A stretch of DNA of 64,000 bases, from positions 744,001 through 808,000 of the forward strand of contig NZ_JABBGC010000001.1 of NCBI RefSeq assembly GCF_012927205.1, given 5' to 3'. Origin of the DNA: Chitinophaga fulva. GTDB lineage: Bacteria; Bacteroidota; Bacteroidia; Chitinophagales; Chitinophagaceae. Each line of letters begins with the position of its first letter. Position 1 is the first letter of the stretch. This document shows, piece by piece, positions 8,352 through 16,802 of the stretch. Both the position numbers and the translations under genes were made by a program. A model generated the notes under the pieces. It saw only the letters and a list, made by a program, of their open reading frames with translations. It was not told the origin of the DNA and ran no database searches.

Positions 8352-8407
8352 ATTTGACATAATCAAATATTTTTATTTGACCGTGTCAAATAAATTGACG
8401 CGATCAA
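8352..8407. promoter_or_regulatory. three tandem TTGA-N5-TCAA palindromes (operator-like)
   Basis: ATTTGA-N5-TCAAAT occurs at 8352-8368 and 8375-8391, and TTGA-N5-TCAA at 8395-8407. Centres are 23 and 18 bp apart. This looks like a multi-site operator, but no convincing gene follows before the terminator at 8511. Confidence 0.5.
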
Positions 8408-8510
8408 AAAATGTGGTTTTCAGGGGAAATTTGCCTGATTTGAAGGCTATTTTTACTGCCTTGGCGAAACGTTATAGCATAGATTTTCCCTTCGTCCCGG
8501 GTATAAAAAA

Positions 8511-8539
8511 AGACCGCCTCGCTCCTAGCGAGGCGGTCT
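8511..8539. terminator. bidirectional intrinsic terminator
   Basis: A perfect 13-bp stem (AGACCGCCTCGCT and its complement) with a 3-nt loop, flanked by A-run and T-run. It can serve rightward transcripts from the 7.3-8.3 kb genes and the leftward C1 peptidase gene only from outside its coding end, which lies 37 bases to the right. Confidence 0.9.
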
Positions 8540-8576
8540 TTTTTATGTTATCGACGGGTGCTGTTTGCCCGGCTTA

Positions 8577-9719
8577 TTAGAGTTTTAATTTTTTTGCGAT
8601 ATCAGTCGGCAGCGCTTTTTTGTTCACCATGAAGCTGGTGGTTTTATAAGCGAAATATGGCATAGAGGCGTAGAAATAACCCTGACCGAAATTCTCGGTG
8701 CCCCAGGAGTTTTTCACGCGGAAATATTTGTTCCCGTTCTGGTCTTTTACGATACCAACGATGTGCATGCCATGGTCGTCCTGTGTTTCGTAATTATCGA
8801 AGGCGAGCTGGCGTACCTCAGGGGTAATGGTTTTTTCCTTTACCGGTTCGAGGAACATGTTTTTCTTTTCCTCTGCGGACATGTCAGACCAGTCTTTGTC
8901 TGGTACGATGGCGAGGCCTTCTTTGAAGTTGAAGCCTTTTTCGCTTACGTCAGCGGCCCATGCGAGGGTGTAGCCGTTGGTAACGGCAGTTTCCGCGATG
9001 CGGGTGAAATCCTCCAGGGTTACGTTGTATACATTTTCCCAGTTCCAGTTGTCCGGTACTTCCAGTACGAACTGGCTGTTGTATGGATGATGGGTGAAAG
9101 AAGAGATCAGTACATAGTCGTCAGCGTTGAGGCCCAGTTCTTTAGCGAAGGACTGCGGCGTGTAGGATTTACCGTTATACTGGAATTTTTCGGGAGCTTC
9201 GCCCATGTAAGCATTCAGTACGCCATTAAATGCTTTTTGCCAGTCCGGGTTGATGGTACCATTGGCGTTGCCGATGGTTTTTACCAAACCTTCTGCAAGG
9301 TTTTCCATTTCGGCGTGGTTGTACATTTTACCTTTGTTGCCATCATAAACGCTTTGTGGTACCAGTCCGTATTCACGGAGGCACAGCAGGTCGTCAGGGA
9401 ATCCGCCGCCTTCGCCGAAATTGGCTTTACCATGCATTCTTACGTAGTTGGCCGCTTTCAGCGGGTACATTTTACGTACAACGAACATTTCGCTCAGGTT
9501 GAGGCCTTTGCCTTTACCATTGCGGAGCAGTTCAGATTCAAAAAAAGAGAGGCCGGAGAAGGACCAGCAGGTACCGGTACGGCCCTGGTTTTGTACATCT
9601 CCTGCGTCCATATTTTTAATAACGGAAAACTGGTAACGGCTACCTTCCACATTGGTGCTTGTTTGCGCAAATACAGCAGTACTGCACAGCATGGCAGCGC
9701 TGATCATCCATTTCTTCAT
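8577..9719 (-). CDS. secreted C1-family cysteine peptidase (bleomycin hydrolase/PepC type)
   Basis: A 380-residue papain-like peptidase with a signal peptide (1-19, ending VFAQ). The catalytic triad is visible: C51 in GRTGTCWSF, His in DDHGMHIVGI (about 315-324) and Asn in VKNSWGTENFGQGYF (about 337-351). The insertion pattern (LREYGLVPQSVYDG and TNGYTLAWAADVS) fits the C1B bleomycin hydrolase/aminopeptidase C family. An exported version is common in Bacteroidota and probably degrades peptides in the periplasm. The length is slightly below the cytoplasmic PepC norm. It is transcribed alone from a TATTTTTG promoter. Confidence 0.92.
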   Translation of the reverse strand: MKKWMISAAMLCSTAVFAQTSTNVEGSRYQFSVIKNMDAGDVQNQGRTGTCWSFSGLSFFESELLRNGKGKGLNLSEMFVVRKMYPLKAANYVRMHGKANFGEGGGFPDDLLCLREYGLVPQSVYDGNKGKMYNHAEMENLAEGLVKTIGNANGTINPDWQKAFNGVLNAYMGEAPEKFQYNGKSYTPQSFAKELGLNADDYVLISSFTHHPYNSQFVLEVPDNWNWENVYNVTLEDFTRIAETAVTNGYTLAWAADVSEKGFNFKEGLAIVPDKDWSDMSAEEKKNMFLEPVKEKTITPEVRQLAFDNYETQDDHGMHIVGIVKDQNGNKYFRVKNSWGTENFGQGYFYASMPYFAYKTTSFMVNKKALPTDIAKKLKL

Positions 9720-9746
9720 GTTGTAAGACAGGTTTTAGACAAGGGC

Positions 9747-9754
9747 CAAAAATA
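9747..9754 (-). promoter_or_regulatory. -7 promoter element (TATTTTTG) of the C1 peptidase gene
   Basis: Reverse-strand match to TAnnTTTG, 27 bases upstream of the ATG at 9719. Confidence 0.5.
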
Positions 9755-9803
9755 AGGGAATCGGGGTATTCATCCCTGAAAAAGATGGATGAGCGGAGCT
9801 TTG

Positions 9804-10349
9804 CTACGGTTTTTGTACAGTATTTTGTTGTTCCTGGTACTGTTCTCTCGTGATCTCCCATTCCCAGAGATCTTCATTTTCCTTGTTTTTAACGGCGCCG
9901 ACAAATCGCATTCCGGATTTTTGCAATATTTTAACGGAGGCGTTATATTCTTCTTCGGTATGGGCGATTACTTTTTGTACGTACGAGTGTCCGAAGGCGA
10001 AGCGTACGAGTGCTTGTGCCATTTCAGAGCCGAGGCCCTGTTCACGATAATCTGCAGTAATTTCATAGCCCATCTCAACGAGCCCCTGGTGATTGGGTTT
10101 TCCTTTGAATCCGCCGGCGCCTATCAGGCGTTTATCTTCCCGGTGAATAACGAGGTAAAAAAACCATCCCAGCATGGAAGGGTCGTTGCGTAATTTATCA
10201 TATGCTACCAGCACCATTTCGGGATATTCTGTCCATCCTTCCGGAACCGCAATTCCAAGAAGTTCGGCCAGTGTATCATTGCCCTGTAATAGCGACTCAA
10301 AATGTTGCAATGTGCAAGGCAACAATTGTAGTCGAGGAGTTTGGATCAT
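9804..10349 (-). CDS. GNAT-family N-acetyltransferase (RimJ/RimL-like)
   Basis: A 181-residue GNAT protein transferring acetyl from acetyl-CoA to an amine substrate. It opens with MIQTPRLQLLPCTLQHFE, typical of the RimJ/RimL group. The acetyl-CoA loop is seen in EQGLGSEMAQALVRFAF (R/Q-x-x-G-x-G/A, about 109-125), and VQKVIAHTEEEYNASVKILQ with the conserved Asn-x-x-S follows. The substrate cannot be predicted. It stands alone, separated from polA by a long palindrome. Confidence 0.88.
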   Translation of the reverse strand: MIQTPRLQLLPCTLQHFESLLQGNDTLAELLGIAVPEGWTEYPEMVLVAYDKLRNDPSMLGWFFYLVIHREDKRLIGAGGFKGKPNHQGLVEMGYEITADYREQGLGSEMAQALVRFAFGHSYVQKVIAHTEEEYNASVKILQKSGMRFVGAVKNKENEDLWEWEITREQYQEQQNTVQKP

Positions 10350-10394
10350 GTTCTGAAACTAGTAAACTGTTTTGGGAAATACAACCATTTGGTA

Positions 10395-10481
10395 TTTTTT
10401 CATTTTGATATTTAATTATTGGGAATGCCGGGGGTAAACGGCTTCTTCCGCGTGCAATAATTAAATATCAAAATGAAAAAA
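10395..10481. repeat. 27-bp perfect inverted repeat, ATTT-phased
   Basis: Arms at 10395-10421 and 10455-10481 are perfect complements, with a 33-nt spacer. ATT(T) words start at 10402, 10410 and 10418 (8-bp period). It lies 13 bases beyond the polA stop and may terminate polA transcription. It is one member of a window-wide family. Confidence 0.8.
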
Positions 10482-10494
10482 TGTGCAAATTAAA

Positions 10495-13308
10495 TTAGTG
10501 CGCCTGCAGCCAGTTTTCACCGATTCCCATTTCAGCTTCAACGGGAACGTCCAATGGCAGTGCATTACGCATACAATCTAATATCAGGGGTTTAATAATG
10601 TCTAATTCTGAACGATGGGCGTCAAAAACCAACTCGTCATGCACCTGCAGGATCATCCTGGATTTCAGGTTCCTTTCTTTAAACGCCTTGTGTATCGCGA
10701 TCATGGCCAGTTTGATCATGTCAGCGGCCGTGCCCTGGATAGGCATATTGATCGCGTTCCTTTCCGCATAACCACGCACTACGGCATTGGAAGAATTGAT
10801 GTCTTTCAGCCATCTTTTACGTCCCAATTTCGTTTGTACGTAGCCGTTAGTCTGCGCAAATTTTACCTGATCGTCCATGTATTTTTTGATGGACGTATAC
10901 TGCGCAAAATAGTTATCGATCAGTGTTTTGGCTTCGCTTCTGGCGATACCCAGGTTTTCAGACAGGCCGAAAGCGCTCACGCCATAAATGATACCGAAAT
11001 TGACGCTTTTTGCATTCCGGCGCATATCTGCGGTCACAGCGTCCAACGGAACGTTGTACACTTTTGCCGCAGTGGCCGCATGAATGTCTATTTTCTGACG
11101 GAAAGCATCCATCATTTGCTCATCCTGGGCAATGGCCGCAATGATGCGCAGTTCGATCTGGGAATAGTCGGCAGATAGCAGCACAAACTCCTCATTGCGG
11201 GGCACAAAAGCCTTTCTCACTTCCCGTCCTCTGTCTGTGCGGATAGGAATATTCTGAAGGTTGGGATTGTTGGAGCTCAGACGGCCGGTTACTGCTACAG
11301 CCTGATTATAGGAGGTATGTACGCGGTTGGTCCGTTTGTTGATCATTAACGGCAACGCATCTACGTAAGTTGATTTCAATTTGCTCAGTTCGCGGAAAAT
11401 CAGGATGTCATCCACGATCTTGTGTTTGTTGGCCAGCTTCTGCAGTACGTCTTCACCGGTAGCATATTGACCAGTCCTGGTCTTCTTTGCCTTGGGGTCC
11501 AGCTGAAGTTTTTCAAACAATACCTCACCCAGTTGTTTGGGGGAAGCCAGTTTGAACCTTACGCCGGCTTGTTCATATACGCTTTCTTCGGCGCGTTTTA
11601 TTTCAATTTCCAGTTCACGGGAGTAATCGGCCAGGGCCAGGGTATCAATACGCACGCCCTCAAACTCCATATCGGTCAGTACTTTCACCAGTGGGTTTTC
11701 CACATCGTAAAATACATTCTCCACTGCTTTTTCCGGCAGCATGGGCTGGAAGGTATGTTTCAGTTGCAGGGTGATGTCTGCATCTTCGGCGGCATATTCC
11801 TTGATTTTTTCCACTTCCACATCCCGCATACTACCCTGCCCTTTTCCTTTTTTGCCGATCAGTGTTTCGATGGCTACCGGTTCGTATTGCAGGTATTGGG
11901 CGCTCAGTGCGTCCATGCTTCTGCGGCCTTCCGGCTCTATGAGGTAATGGGCCAGCATGGTATCGAACAGCGGTGTAGTCACTTCCAGTCCGTACCATTT
12001 CAGTACCAGCATATCGTATTTGATGTTCTGTCCTACCAGCGTGATTGACGGATGTTCAAACAGGGATTTGAACTCATGCAGGATAGCGCGGGCTGCTTCA
12101 TAATCGGCCGGCAAGGGAATGTAGTAGGCTTCGGCATTTTTGTAGGCGAAGCTCATGCCCACGATGTCAGCTTCATTGGCATCGGTACCGGTTGTTTCGG
12201 TGTCAAAGGCGATTTCTTTTTGCTGCAAAAGGTCCGCCAGCAGGGCTGCCCGTTTTTCCGGGGTATCTATCAGCACATAATTGTGCGGCGTATTATGGAT
12301 GTTTTTGTCGGGTGCGAGGAAGGTGGCCGCTTCGGCGGGTTCTTCCGCCACTGCTGTTTCCACGGCCTGGCCAAAGAGATCGGTCTGTACGACTTTTGCC
12401 TTGCCCGGCTCGGGTGTACCGCCGGTCATAGCAAAACCATCTCCGAGCACTCTTTTACCGAGGGATTTAAATTCCAGTTCGGTAAATATCTCGGTGAGTT
12501 TTTCTTTATGAATACCGGTCAGGGAAAAATCTTCTTCATGGAAGGTAACCGGCACATTGGTGATGATAGTGGCCAGTTCTTTGGACAGCAGGGCGTTTTC
12601 GCGGCCGGCTTTAATTTTCTCTGCCATCTTGCCGCCGATAGCGTCTGCATTGGCCAGTACGTTTTCCAATGTTTCGTACTGCGCCAGCAGTTTCATGGCT
12701 GTTTTTTCACCCACGCCGGCAATACCAGGGATATTGTCTACCGCATCGCCCATCAGGCCGAGAATATCGATTACCTGGTGTACGTCTTTGATCTGCCATT
12801 TTTCGCACACTTCTTTCGGGCCGAGAATTTCTTCCTTGCTGCCCATGTATGGCGGTTTGTAGATGAATACGTTTTCTTTCACCAGCTGGCCATAGTCTTT
12901 ATCGGGTGTTACCATGTATACGGTATAACCAGCGTCAGCGGCCTGCCAGGCGAGTGTACCGATCACATCGTCGGCTTCATACCCGTCAAGTTCCACCACC
13001 GGGATATTAAATCCTTCAATGATCCGTTTTATATCAGGGAGGGCCTCCAGCAGATCTTCCGGAGCATCTTCACGATTGGCTTTATAGTCGGTGAAAGTGG
13101 TATGGCGTTCGGTGGGCGCATGCGTGTCAAACGCAACGGCCAGATGGGTAGGTTTTTCCTTATTGATAAGGTCCAGCAAGGTGGTAGTAAAACCAAATTG
13201 GGCATTGGTATTGCGACCGGTACTGGTAAGCCTGGGATTTCTGATCAACGCGTAGTAAGCCCTGTAAATCAAGGCCATAGCGTCCAGTAAAAATAATTTC
13301 TTTTGCAT
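10495..13308 (-). CDS. polA: DNA polymerase I
   Basis: A 937-residue replication and repair polymerase with all three domains. The N-terminal 5'-3' nuclease (about 1-290) has LLDAMALIYRAYYA, YEADDVIGTLA and TPDKDYGQLV. The 3'-5' proofreading domain (about 345-530) keeps the ExoI acidic pair in FDTETTGTDANEADIVGM, ExoII in GQNIKYDMLVL and ExoIII in YAAEDADITLQLK, so proofreading should be active. The polymerase domain has motif A (DYSQIELRIIAAIA), motif B (RRNAKSVNFGIIYG) and motif C (QVHDELVFDAH). The ATG at 13308 is chosen over the preceding GTG. The length is typical. Confidence 0.98.
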   Translation of the reverse strand: MQKKLFLLDAMALIYRAYYALIRNPRLTSTGRNTNAQFGFTTTLLDLINKEKPTHLAVAFDTHAPTERHTTFTDYKANREDAPEDLLEALPDIKRIIEGFNIPVVELDGYEADDVIGTLAWQAADAGYTVYMVTPDKDYGQLVKENVFIYKPPYMGSKEEILGPKEVCEKWQIKDVHQVIDILGLMGDAVDNIPGIAGVGEKTAMKLLAQYETLENVLANADAIGGKMAEKIKAGRENALLSKELATIITNVPVTFHEEDFSLTGIHKEKLTEIFTELEFKSLGKRVLGDGFAMTGGTPEPGKAKVVQTDLFGQAVETAVAEEPAEAATFLAPDKNIHNTPHNYVLIDTPEKRAALLADLLQQKEIAFDTETTGTDANEADIVGMSFAYKNAEAYYIPLPADYEAARAILHEFKSLFEHPSITLVGQNIKYDMLVLKWYGLEVTTPLFDTMLAHYLIEPEGRRSMDALSAQYLQYEPVAIETLIGKKGKGQGSMRDVEVEKIKEYAAEDADITLQLKHTFQPMLPEKAVENVFYDVENPLVKVLTDMEFEGVRIDTLALADYSRELEIEIKRAEESVYEQAGVRFKLASPKQLGEVLFEKLQLDPKAKKTRTGQYATGEDVLQKLANKHKIVDDILIFRELSKLKSTYVDALPLMINKRTNRVHTSYNQAVAVTGRLSSNNPNLQNIPIRTDRGREVRKAFVPRNEEFVLLSADYSQIELRIIAAIAQDEQMMDAFRQKIDIHAATAAKVYNVPLDAVTADMRRNAKSVNFGIIYGVSAFGLSENLGIARSEAKTLIDNYFAQYTSIKKYMDDQVKFAQTNGYVQTKLGRKRWLKDINSSNAVVRGYAERNAINMPIQGTAADMIKLAMIAIHKAFKERNLKSRMILQVHDELVFDAHRSELDIIKPLILDCMRNALPLDVPVEAEMGIGENWLQAH

Positions 13309-13406
13309 CACTAAACCTACAAGAATTAATTTGAATGCACAAAATTAAGATAGTACCACAATATACGTTCAGATTGTATTTTTAAACCTGGAAAATATAG
13401 TAGCAT

Positions 13407-13736
13407 ATGAATAAGATATATCATTTGTCGACCTGCAATACCTGCAAAAAAATTCTGGAGGAAATAAAAGCCAAAGAAAGAGGGATTGAGTTGCAGGATA
13501 TCAAAACGGAAAAGATCACGCCCGAACAGCTGGACGAGATGCATGCCCTGTCTGGCAGCTATGAGGCCCTTTTCAGCCGCAGGTCACAGAAATACAGGCC
13601 TATGGGGCTCCACGAGAAGGACCTCACAGAAAAAGATTACCGCGGCCTCATACTGGAAGAGTATTCTTTCCTGAAAAGGCCGGTAGGCATTGCCGGAGAC
13701 CGGATTTATATAGGGGCTGAGGTGAGGAACATGTAA
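13407..13736 (+). CDS. ArsC/Spx-family thioredoxin-fold protein
   Basis: A 109-residue protein of the arsenate reductase-like family. It has an N-terminal CxxC (C10 and C13 in STCNTCKKIL) and the family's SYEALFSRRS region (near 49-58) and RPVGIAGDRIYIG C-terminal segment. Canonical E. coli-type ArsC keeps a single catalytic Cys followed by three Arg; the Arg pair here (SRRSQ) is only partly similar, so activity on arsenate is uncertain. No ars operon genes lie nearby. It stands alone and is followed by two hairpins. Confidence 0.8.
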   Translation: MNKIYHLSTCNTCKKILEEIKAKERGIELQDIKTEKITPEQLDEMHALSGSYEALFSRRSQKYRPMGLHEKDLTEKDYRGLILEEYSFLKRPVGIAGDRIYIGAEVRNM

Positions 13737-13748
13737 CCCCGTGATATA

Positions 13749-13772
13749 CATGATTATTACTGATTCGCCTGA
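13749..13772 (+). repeat. dispersed 24-bp repeat, copy 1
   Basis: This 24-bp block is 22/24 identical to the reverse complement of 24798-24821. Its end (13764-13780) forms a 7-bp hairpin TTCGCCT/AGGCGAA. Confidence 0.6.
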
Positions 13773-13803
13773 CAGGCGAAGATGATCTTTTGAGATGGAG
13801 TTG

Positions 13804-13837
13804 AACGGGAAAAATGCAGGTGCTTGTTTTTCCCGTT
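13804..13837. terminator. bidirectional hairpin terminator between convergent genes
   Basis: Eleven-bp perfect stem AACGGGAAAAA/TTTTTCCCGTT with a 12-nt loop, between the ArsC-like gene (+) and the glycosyltransferase gene (-). The T-run falls in the stem arm in either orientation. Confidence 0.7.
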
Positions 13838-13844
13838 TAGCTGC

Positions 13845-14951
13845 TTACGGCCGTTTTTGAAGTTTTTGGACAAACTGTTTAACTATTTCTTTGTAGAGCG
13901 ACATGTCCTGCTCATGTTGGAAGGACTTGAAGGGGAAGCGGGAAACCTCATCCAGCGCTGTCTTCAGATTAAATTCTTCCTGTGAGACAGAATAGAAATA
14001 ACCTTTTTTCATGAGGTGTTCACCGAGATATACCTGCTCAGACTGGCCGGGCGTGGGTATCAGGATCGCTTTTTTGTTGAGTTTTACGAGGTCCATCAGG
14101 GTGGTGTAGCCGGAGCGGCTCAGCACCATGTCGGAAGCAAGCATGGCTTCGTTTAACGCTTTGGCGTCCAGATGGTTAACATGCGTTACGCCGGGAGCTA
14201 CCTCTTCATGATAGTGGGTTCCCGGTTTACCGCTAACGATCAGGGCTTTCAGGGAGAGGTCCTTTACCTGGTCCAGCACGAGCTTTTCCAGGTTGGTACG
14301 CTGGGGTTCCGGCCCTGAAATGAGCACCAGGAGGTCGTATTTCTTTTCGACGTCCGGTTGTGGCTCAAAACGGCTAAGACAGCCGATGTACGTAGTGTTG
14401 GGCGGGAGTTTTGCCGGATGCGCCAGTTCACCGGAGAGATTATTATCGCCGGCGAAGTCCGGGATCCAGCAGGCGCTGTATTTACGAATGAAATTATAGT
14501 TGATTTTCTGTAATGTCCGCTCTATCCAGCCACCGAATGGTGTTTTGATCAGGAGCTGATGGGTGATGAATACGGTCGGAATGTCTTTTTGGTACAATCC
14601 GAAGCGGTTGTCCGAAATAACAGCATTGATCTGGTATTCCTTCACGATCTTTTTGAGCCACCGCTGCTCATATTTCACCGCGTTATATATTTTGGGAATC
14701 TGTTGTATAATCTTCATTCCGAAGAACTTACCTTTTTGCGCGTACTGGATGCGGTATCCTGGCAGCGGTAAAATGGTGATTTCCGGGAATTCCTGTTTCA
14801 GCAGTGCGGCATGTTTTCCTTCGGCGGCAATAAAAACCTGAGCGCCTGCGTTTAGCATTTCGTAGATGAGTGGAATGTCGCGGGTGGCGTGTCCCAGGCC
14901 CCAGTCCAGAGGCACTGTTAAAATTTTTACGGGAGGCTGGATTGTGGACAA
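13845..14951 (-). CDS. MurG-like glycosyltransferase (GT-B fold)
   Basis: A 368-residue GT-B type glycosyltransferase. The N-terminal domain opens with ILTVPLDWGLGHATRDIPL, the Gly-rich acceptor-side loop of the MurG/glycosyltransferase-28 group. The C-terminal domain has the nucleotide-sugar binding pattern: LVLISGPEPQRTNLE, LNEAMLASDMVLSRSGYTTLMDL and KAILIPTPGQSEQVYLGEHL. No membrane segment is obvious. It is not MurG itself, since the gene is outside a division cluster and the motifs diverge. Donor and acceptor are unknown; a glycolipid or envelope polysaccharide role is possible. Confidence 0.85.
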   Translation of the reverse strand: MSTIQPPVKILTVPLDWGLGHATRDIPLIYEMLNAGAQVFIAAEGKHAALLKQEFPEITILPLPGYRIQYAQKGKFFGMKIIQQIPKIYNAVKYEQRWLKKIVKEYQINAVISDNRFGLYQKDIPTVFITHQLLIKTPFGGWIERTLQKINYNFIRKYSACWIPDFAGDNNLSGELAHPAKLPPNTTYIGCLSRFEPQPDVEKKYDLLVLISGPEPQRTNLEKLVLDQVKDLSLKALIVSGKPGTHYHEEVAPGVTHVNHLDAKALNEAMLASDMVLSRSGYTTLMDLVKLNKKAILIPTPGQSEQVYLGEHLMKKGYFYSVSQEEFNLKTALDEVSRFPFKSFQHEQDMSLYKEIVKQFVQKLQKRP

Positions 14952-15064
14952 ATAAATTAAATTTTTTTGCGAATTTAGCTTAAATTACAAAGGGTGATTG
15001 TTAAGAAAAGGTAAACTAATTTGGGAAGGATTTATATTTAACCGGAAGAATATTAAATAGCACT

Positions 15065-15187
15065 ATGAAAAGGCTTAAATGGATGGTGATCTTTTTTCTT
15101 TGTGGAAGTTTAACGATGACAGGTTGCAAAGTGTTTAAGAAGAACGATTGCGGTTGTCCCACTATGAACAAAAAACGAATGCACTAG
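15065..15187 (+). CDS. small predicted lipoprotein (40 aa)
   Basis: A 40-codon frame from the ATG at 15065 to the TAG at 15185-15187. Lys/Arg-rich start, hydrophobic core and lipobox-like SLTMTGC with C21 as candidate lipidated cysteine. The mature part would be only 20 residues and contains two further cysteines in a DCGCPT motif. Short lipoproteins with a CGCP tail occur in Bacteroidota, but I cannot name a family. The typical lipoprotein signal supports translation. Confidence 0.55.
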   Translation: MKRLKWMVIFFLCGSLTMTGCKVFKKNDCGCPTMNKKRMH

Positions 15188-15295
15188 AAGGCACATCTGA
15201 CACAACATTAAAACGATTTTTACCTTATCTTTTTTGAATTATCCCATGAAAACCTGGCCAAACAATTATTTCGGGGAACAGTCAAAATTTTTTTC

Positions 15296-15544
15296 ATGAA
15301 ACCGGTAGATAGAGATTTATTGATCCTGCTACATGAAGATAGGTACACAGAGCAGCAGATACAGTCTGCTGTAAGGCAAATCAGTGAGATGTTGTCTTTA
15401 ATTGAAACCATGGATTATCTGTGCGCAGTAATGGAAGTAGTAGATTGCAACAAAAGTAGAATTACCAGCAAACGATCGGTGCTGGAGAAGGCAATTTCAC
15501 GTAAAGCACACAAGCCTTTCGAATTTATCATTCACCGCAACTAA
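15296..15544 (+). CDS. hypothetical small helical protein
   Basis: An 82-residue cytoplasmic protein, predicted mostly helical, with heptad-like hydrophobic spacing in residues 10-45 (LLILLHEDRYTEQQIQSAV). The C-terminus is basic (ITSKRSVLEKAISRKAHK). No conserved family was recognised. No convincing promoter was found, although the frame is free of overlap with other genes and codon use is ordinary for the window. It might be a small DNA- or protein-binding factor, but nothing shows this directly. Confidence 0.45.
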   Translation: MKPVDRDLLILLHEDRYTEQQIQSAVRQISEMLSLIETMDYLCAVMEVVDCNKSRITSKRSVLEKAISRKAHKPFEFIIHRN

Positions 15545-15629
15545 CAGTCGTACATTTGGCATTTCCGGTACAGTAGCATAACCCGCTGCTTATCTGCTTC
15601 ATTGATGTATTTTTTTTAAATTCTTGTTG

Positions 15630-15637
15630 TACGTTTG
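15630..15637 (+). promoter_or_regulatory. -7 promoter element (TACGTTTG)
   Basis: Exact TAnnTTTG match, 24 bases before the ATG at 15662 of the arginase-fold gene. Confidence 0.6.
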
Positions 15638-15661
15638 CCGTCAAACAAACCCAACTAAGTG

Positions 15662-16801
15662 ATGGCAGATTTTTCGCACCTGCAGGATTTTTTGCAGCCT
15701 GTTTCCAAAGCTTTTCTGAACGATGATCAGGAGTATGACGCTTTCCAGATTGGAGGTGTGATAGATGTTTATGAGGAAGAGCATCATCCGGACCTGGATG
15801 CTGCTGATATTGTATTGCTGGGAGTGGGAGAAGAAAGGGGCAGCGCCAGCGGAAAAACAGGCACCAGTGGGCCTGATGCGATCCGGCGGGAGTTCTTTAG
15901 GCTCTACAACTGGCACCGTGATATCAAGGTGGCTGATGTAGGCAACCTGCGTTCAGGCGCCTTTCTCGCCGATGCATATGCTGCCATGAAAACAGTTGTA
16001 GGGGAACTGATACAAGCCAATAAAACGGTGCTGATATTAGGCGGCTCCCATGATCTTACCTATCCGCAATACAAAGCCTATGCGGCTCATCAGCTGATCA
16101 TAGAGGCTACTGTGGCAGATGCACTGATCGATCTGCAGGAAGAATCCTCTCACCGTAGTGAAAGATACCTGATGGATATCCTCACCGAACAGCCCAATTA
16201 TCTCCGTCACTACAACCACCTGGGTTTCCAGAGCTATTTCGTACATCCGCGTATGTTAGAGACGCTGGATAAACTGCGTTTTGATTGTTTTCGTTTAGGC
16301 CGTATCCGTGAGAATATGGAAGAAGCGGAACCAGTACTGCGGCACTCTGATTTGTTCAGCCTGGATATCAATATCATCCGGCATACCGATGCGCCGGCCA
16401 ACAACCTCTCCCCCAATGGGTTCAGCGGTGAAGAAGCCTGCTCTCTTGCCCGTTATGCAGGTATGAGCAGCCGGTTATCTTCCTTTGGGATTTATGGCTA
16501 CCGGCCTGAAAAAGACAAGGAGCAACTAACGGCCCGCCAGATCGCTCAGATGATGTGGTATTTTATGGATGGCCGCTCCGTCAAAAACAAAGAGGCCCTG
16601 CTGGATGACCGGGACGCCTTCTGGGAATTTCATATAGCCTTCTCCGATATAGAAACTGTTTTCCTGAAAAGCAAACGTACCGGCCGCTGGTGGATGCAGC
16701 TCCCCGATCAGGAGTTTGTGCCCTGTGCGTATAACGATTACCTGCTGGCCAGTAACAATGAGATGCCGGAACGCTGGCTGCGTCACCAGGAACGATTGTG
16801 A
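15662..16801 (+). CDS. arginase-fold (ureohydrolase family) protein with altered metal ligands
   Basis: A 379-residue ureohydrolase-fold protein; pipelines usually label this Bacteroidota group formimidoylglutamase. LILGGSHDLTYPQ (H130) keeps the first manganese ligand. The canonical DAHxD motif is DALID (D153, L155, D157), so its histidine is lost, and the later DxD is D235-I-N237. Arginases need His, Asp, His, Asp, Asp, Asp to hold two Mn ions, so two of six ligands differ. The fold call is firm, the enzymatic call is doubtful. A GTG precedes the chosen ATG. The gene is monocistronic and converges on the lprI-like genes. Confidence 0.8.
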   Translation: MADFSHLQDFLQPVSKAFLNDDQEYDAFQIGGVIDVYEEEHHPDLDAADIVLLGVGEERGSASGKTGTSGPDAIRREFFRLYNWHRDIKVADVGNLRSGAFLADAYAAMKTVVGELIQANKTVLILGGSHDLTYPQYKAYAAHQLIIEATVADALIDLQEESSHRSERYLMDILTEQPNYLRHYNHLGFQSYFVHPRMLETLDKLRFDCFRLGRIRENMEEAEPVLRHSDLFSLDINIIRHTDAPANNLSPNGFSGEEACSLARYAGMSSRLSSFGIYGYRPEKDKEQLTARQIAQMMWYFMDGRSVKNKEALLDDRDAFWEFHIAFSDIETVFLKSKRTGRWWMQLPDQEFVPCAYNDYLLASNNEMPERWLRHQERL

Positions 16802-16802
16802 T

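Noticed and set aside
8377..8580. 67-codon frame after the triple palindrome
   Set aside because: It starts with TTG inside a palindrome and runs through the strong terminator hairpin at 8511-8539, so it is unlikely to be a gene.
8763..9755. 330-codon plus-strand open frame opposite the C1 peptidase
   Set aside because: It is the complement of a conserved peptidase with an intact catalytic triad; the translated sequence has no recognisable domain.
11422..13290. Long plus-strand open frames (208 and 412 codons) opposite polA
   Set aside because: They are antisense to DNA polymerase I motifs and have Cys/Phe/His-rich composition typical of shadow frames.
13407..13736. Arsenic resistance locus
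   Set aside because: Only an ArsC-like thioredoxin-fold gene is present; there is no arsR, arsB or acr3 gene, and the family includes many non-arsenate proteins.
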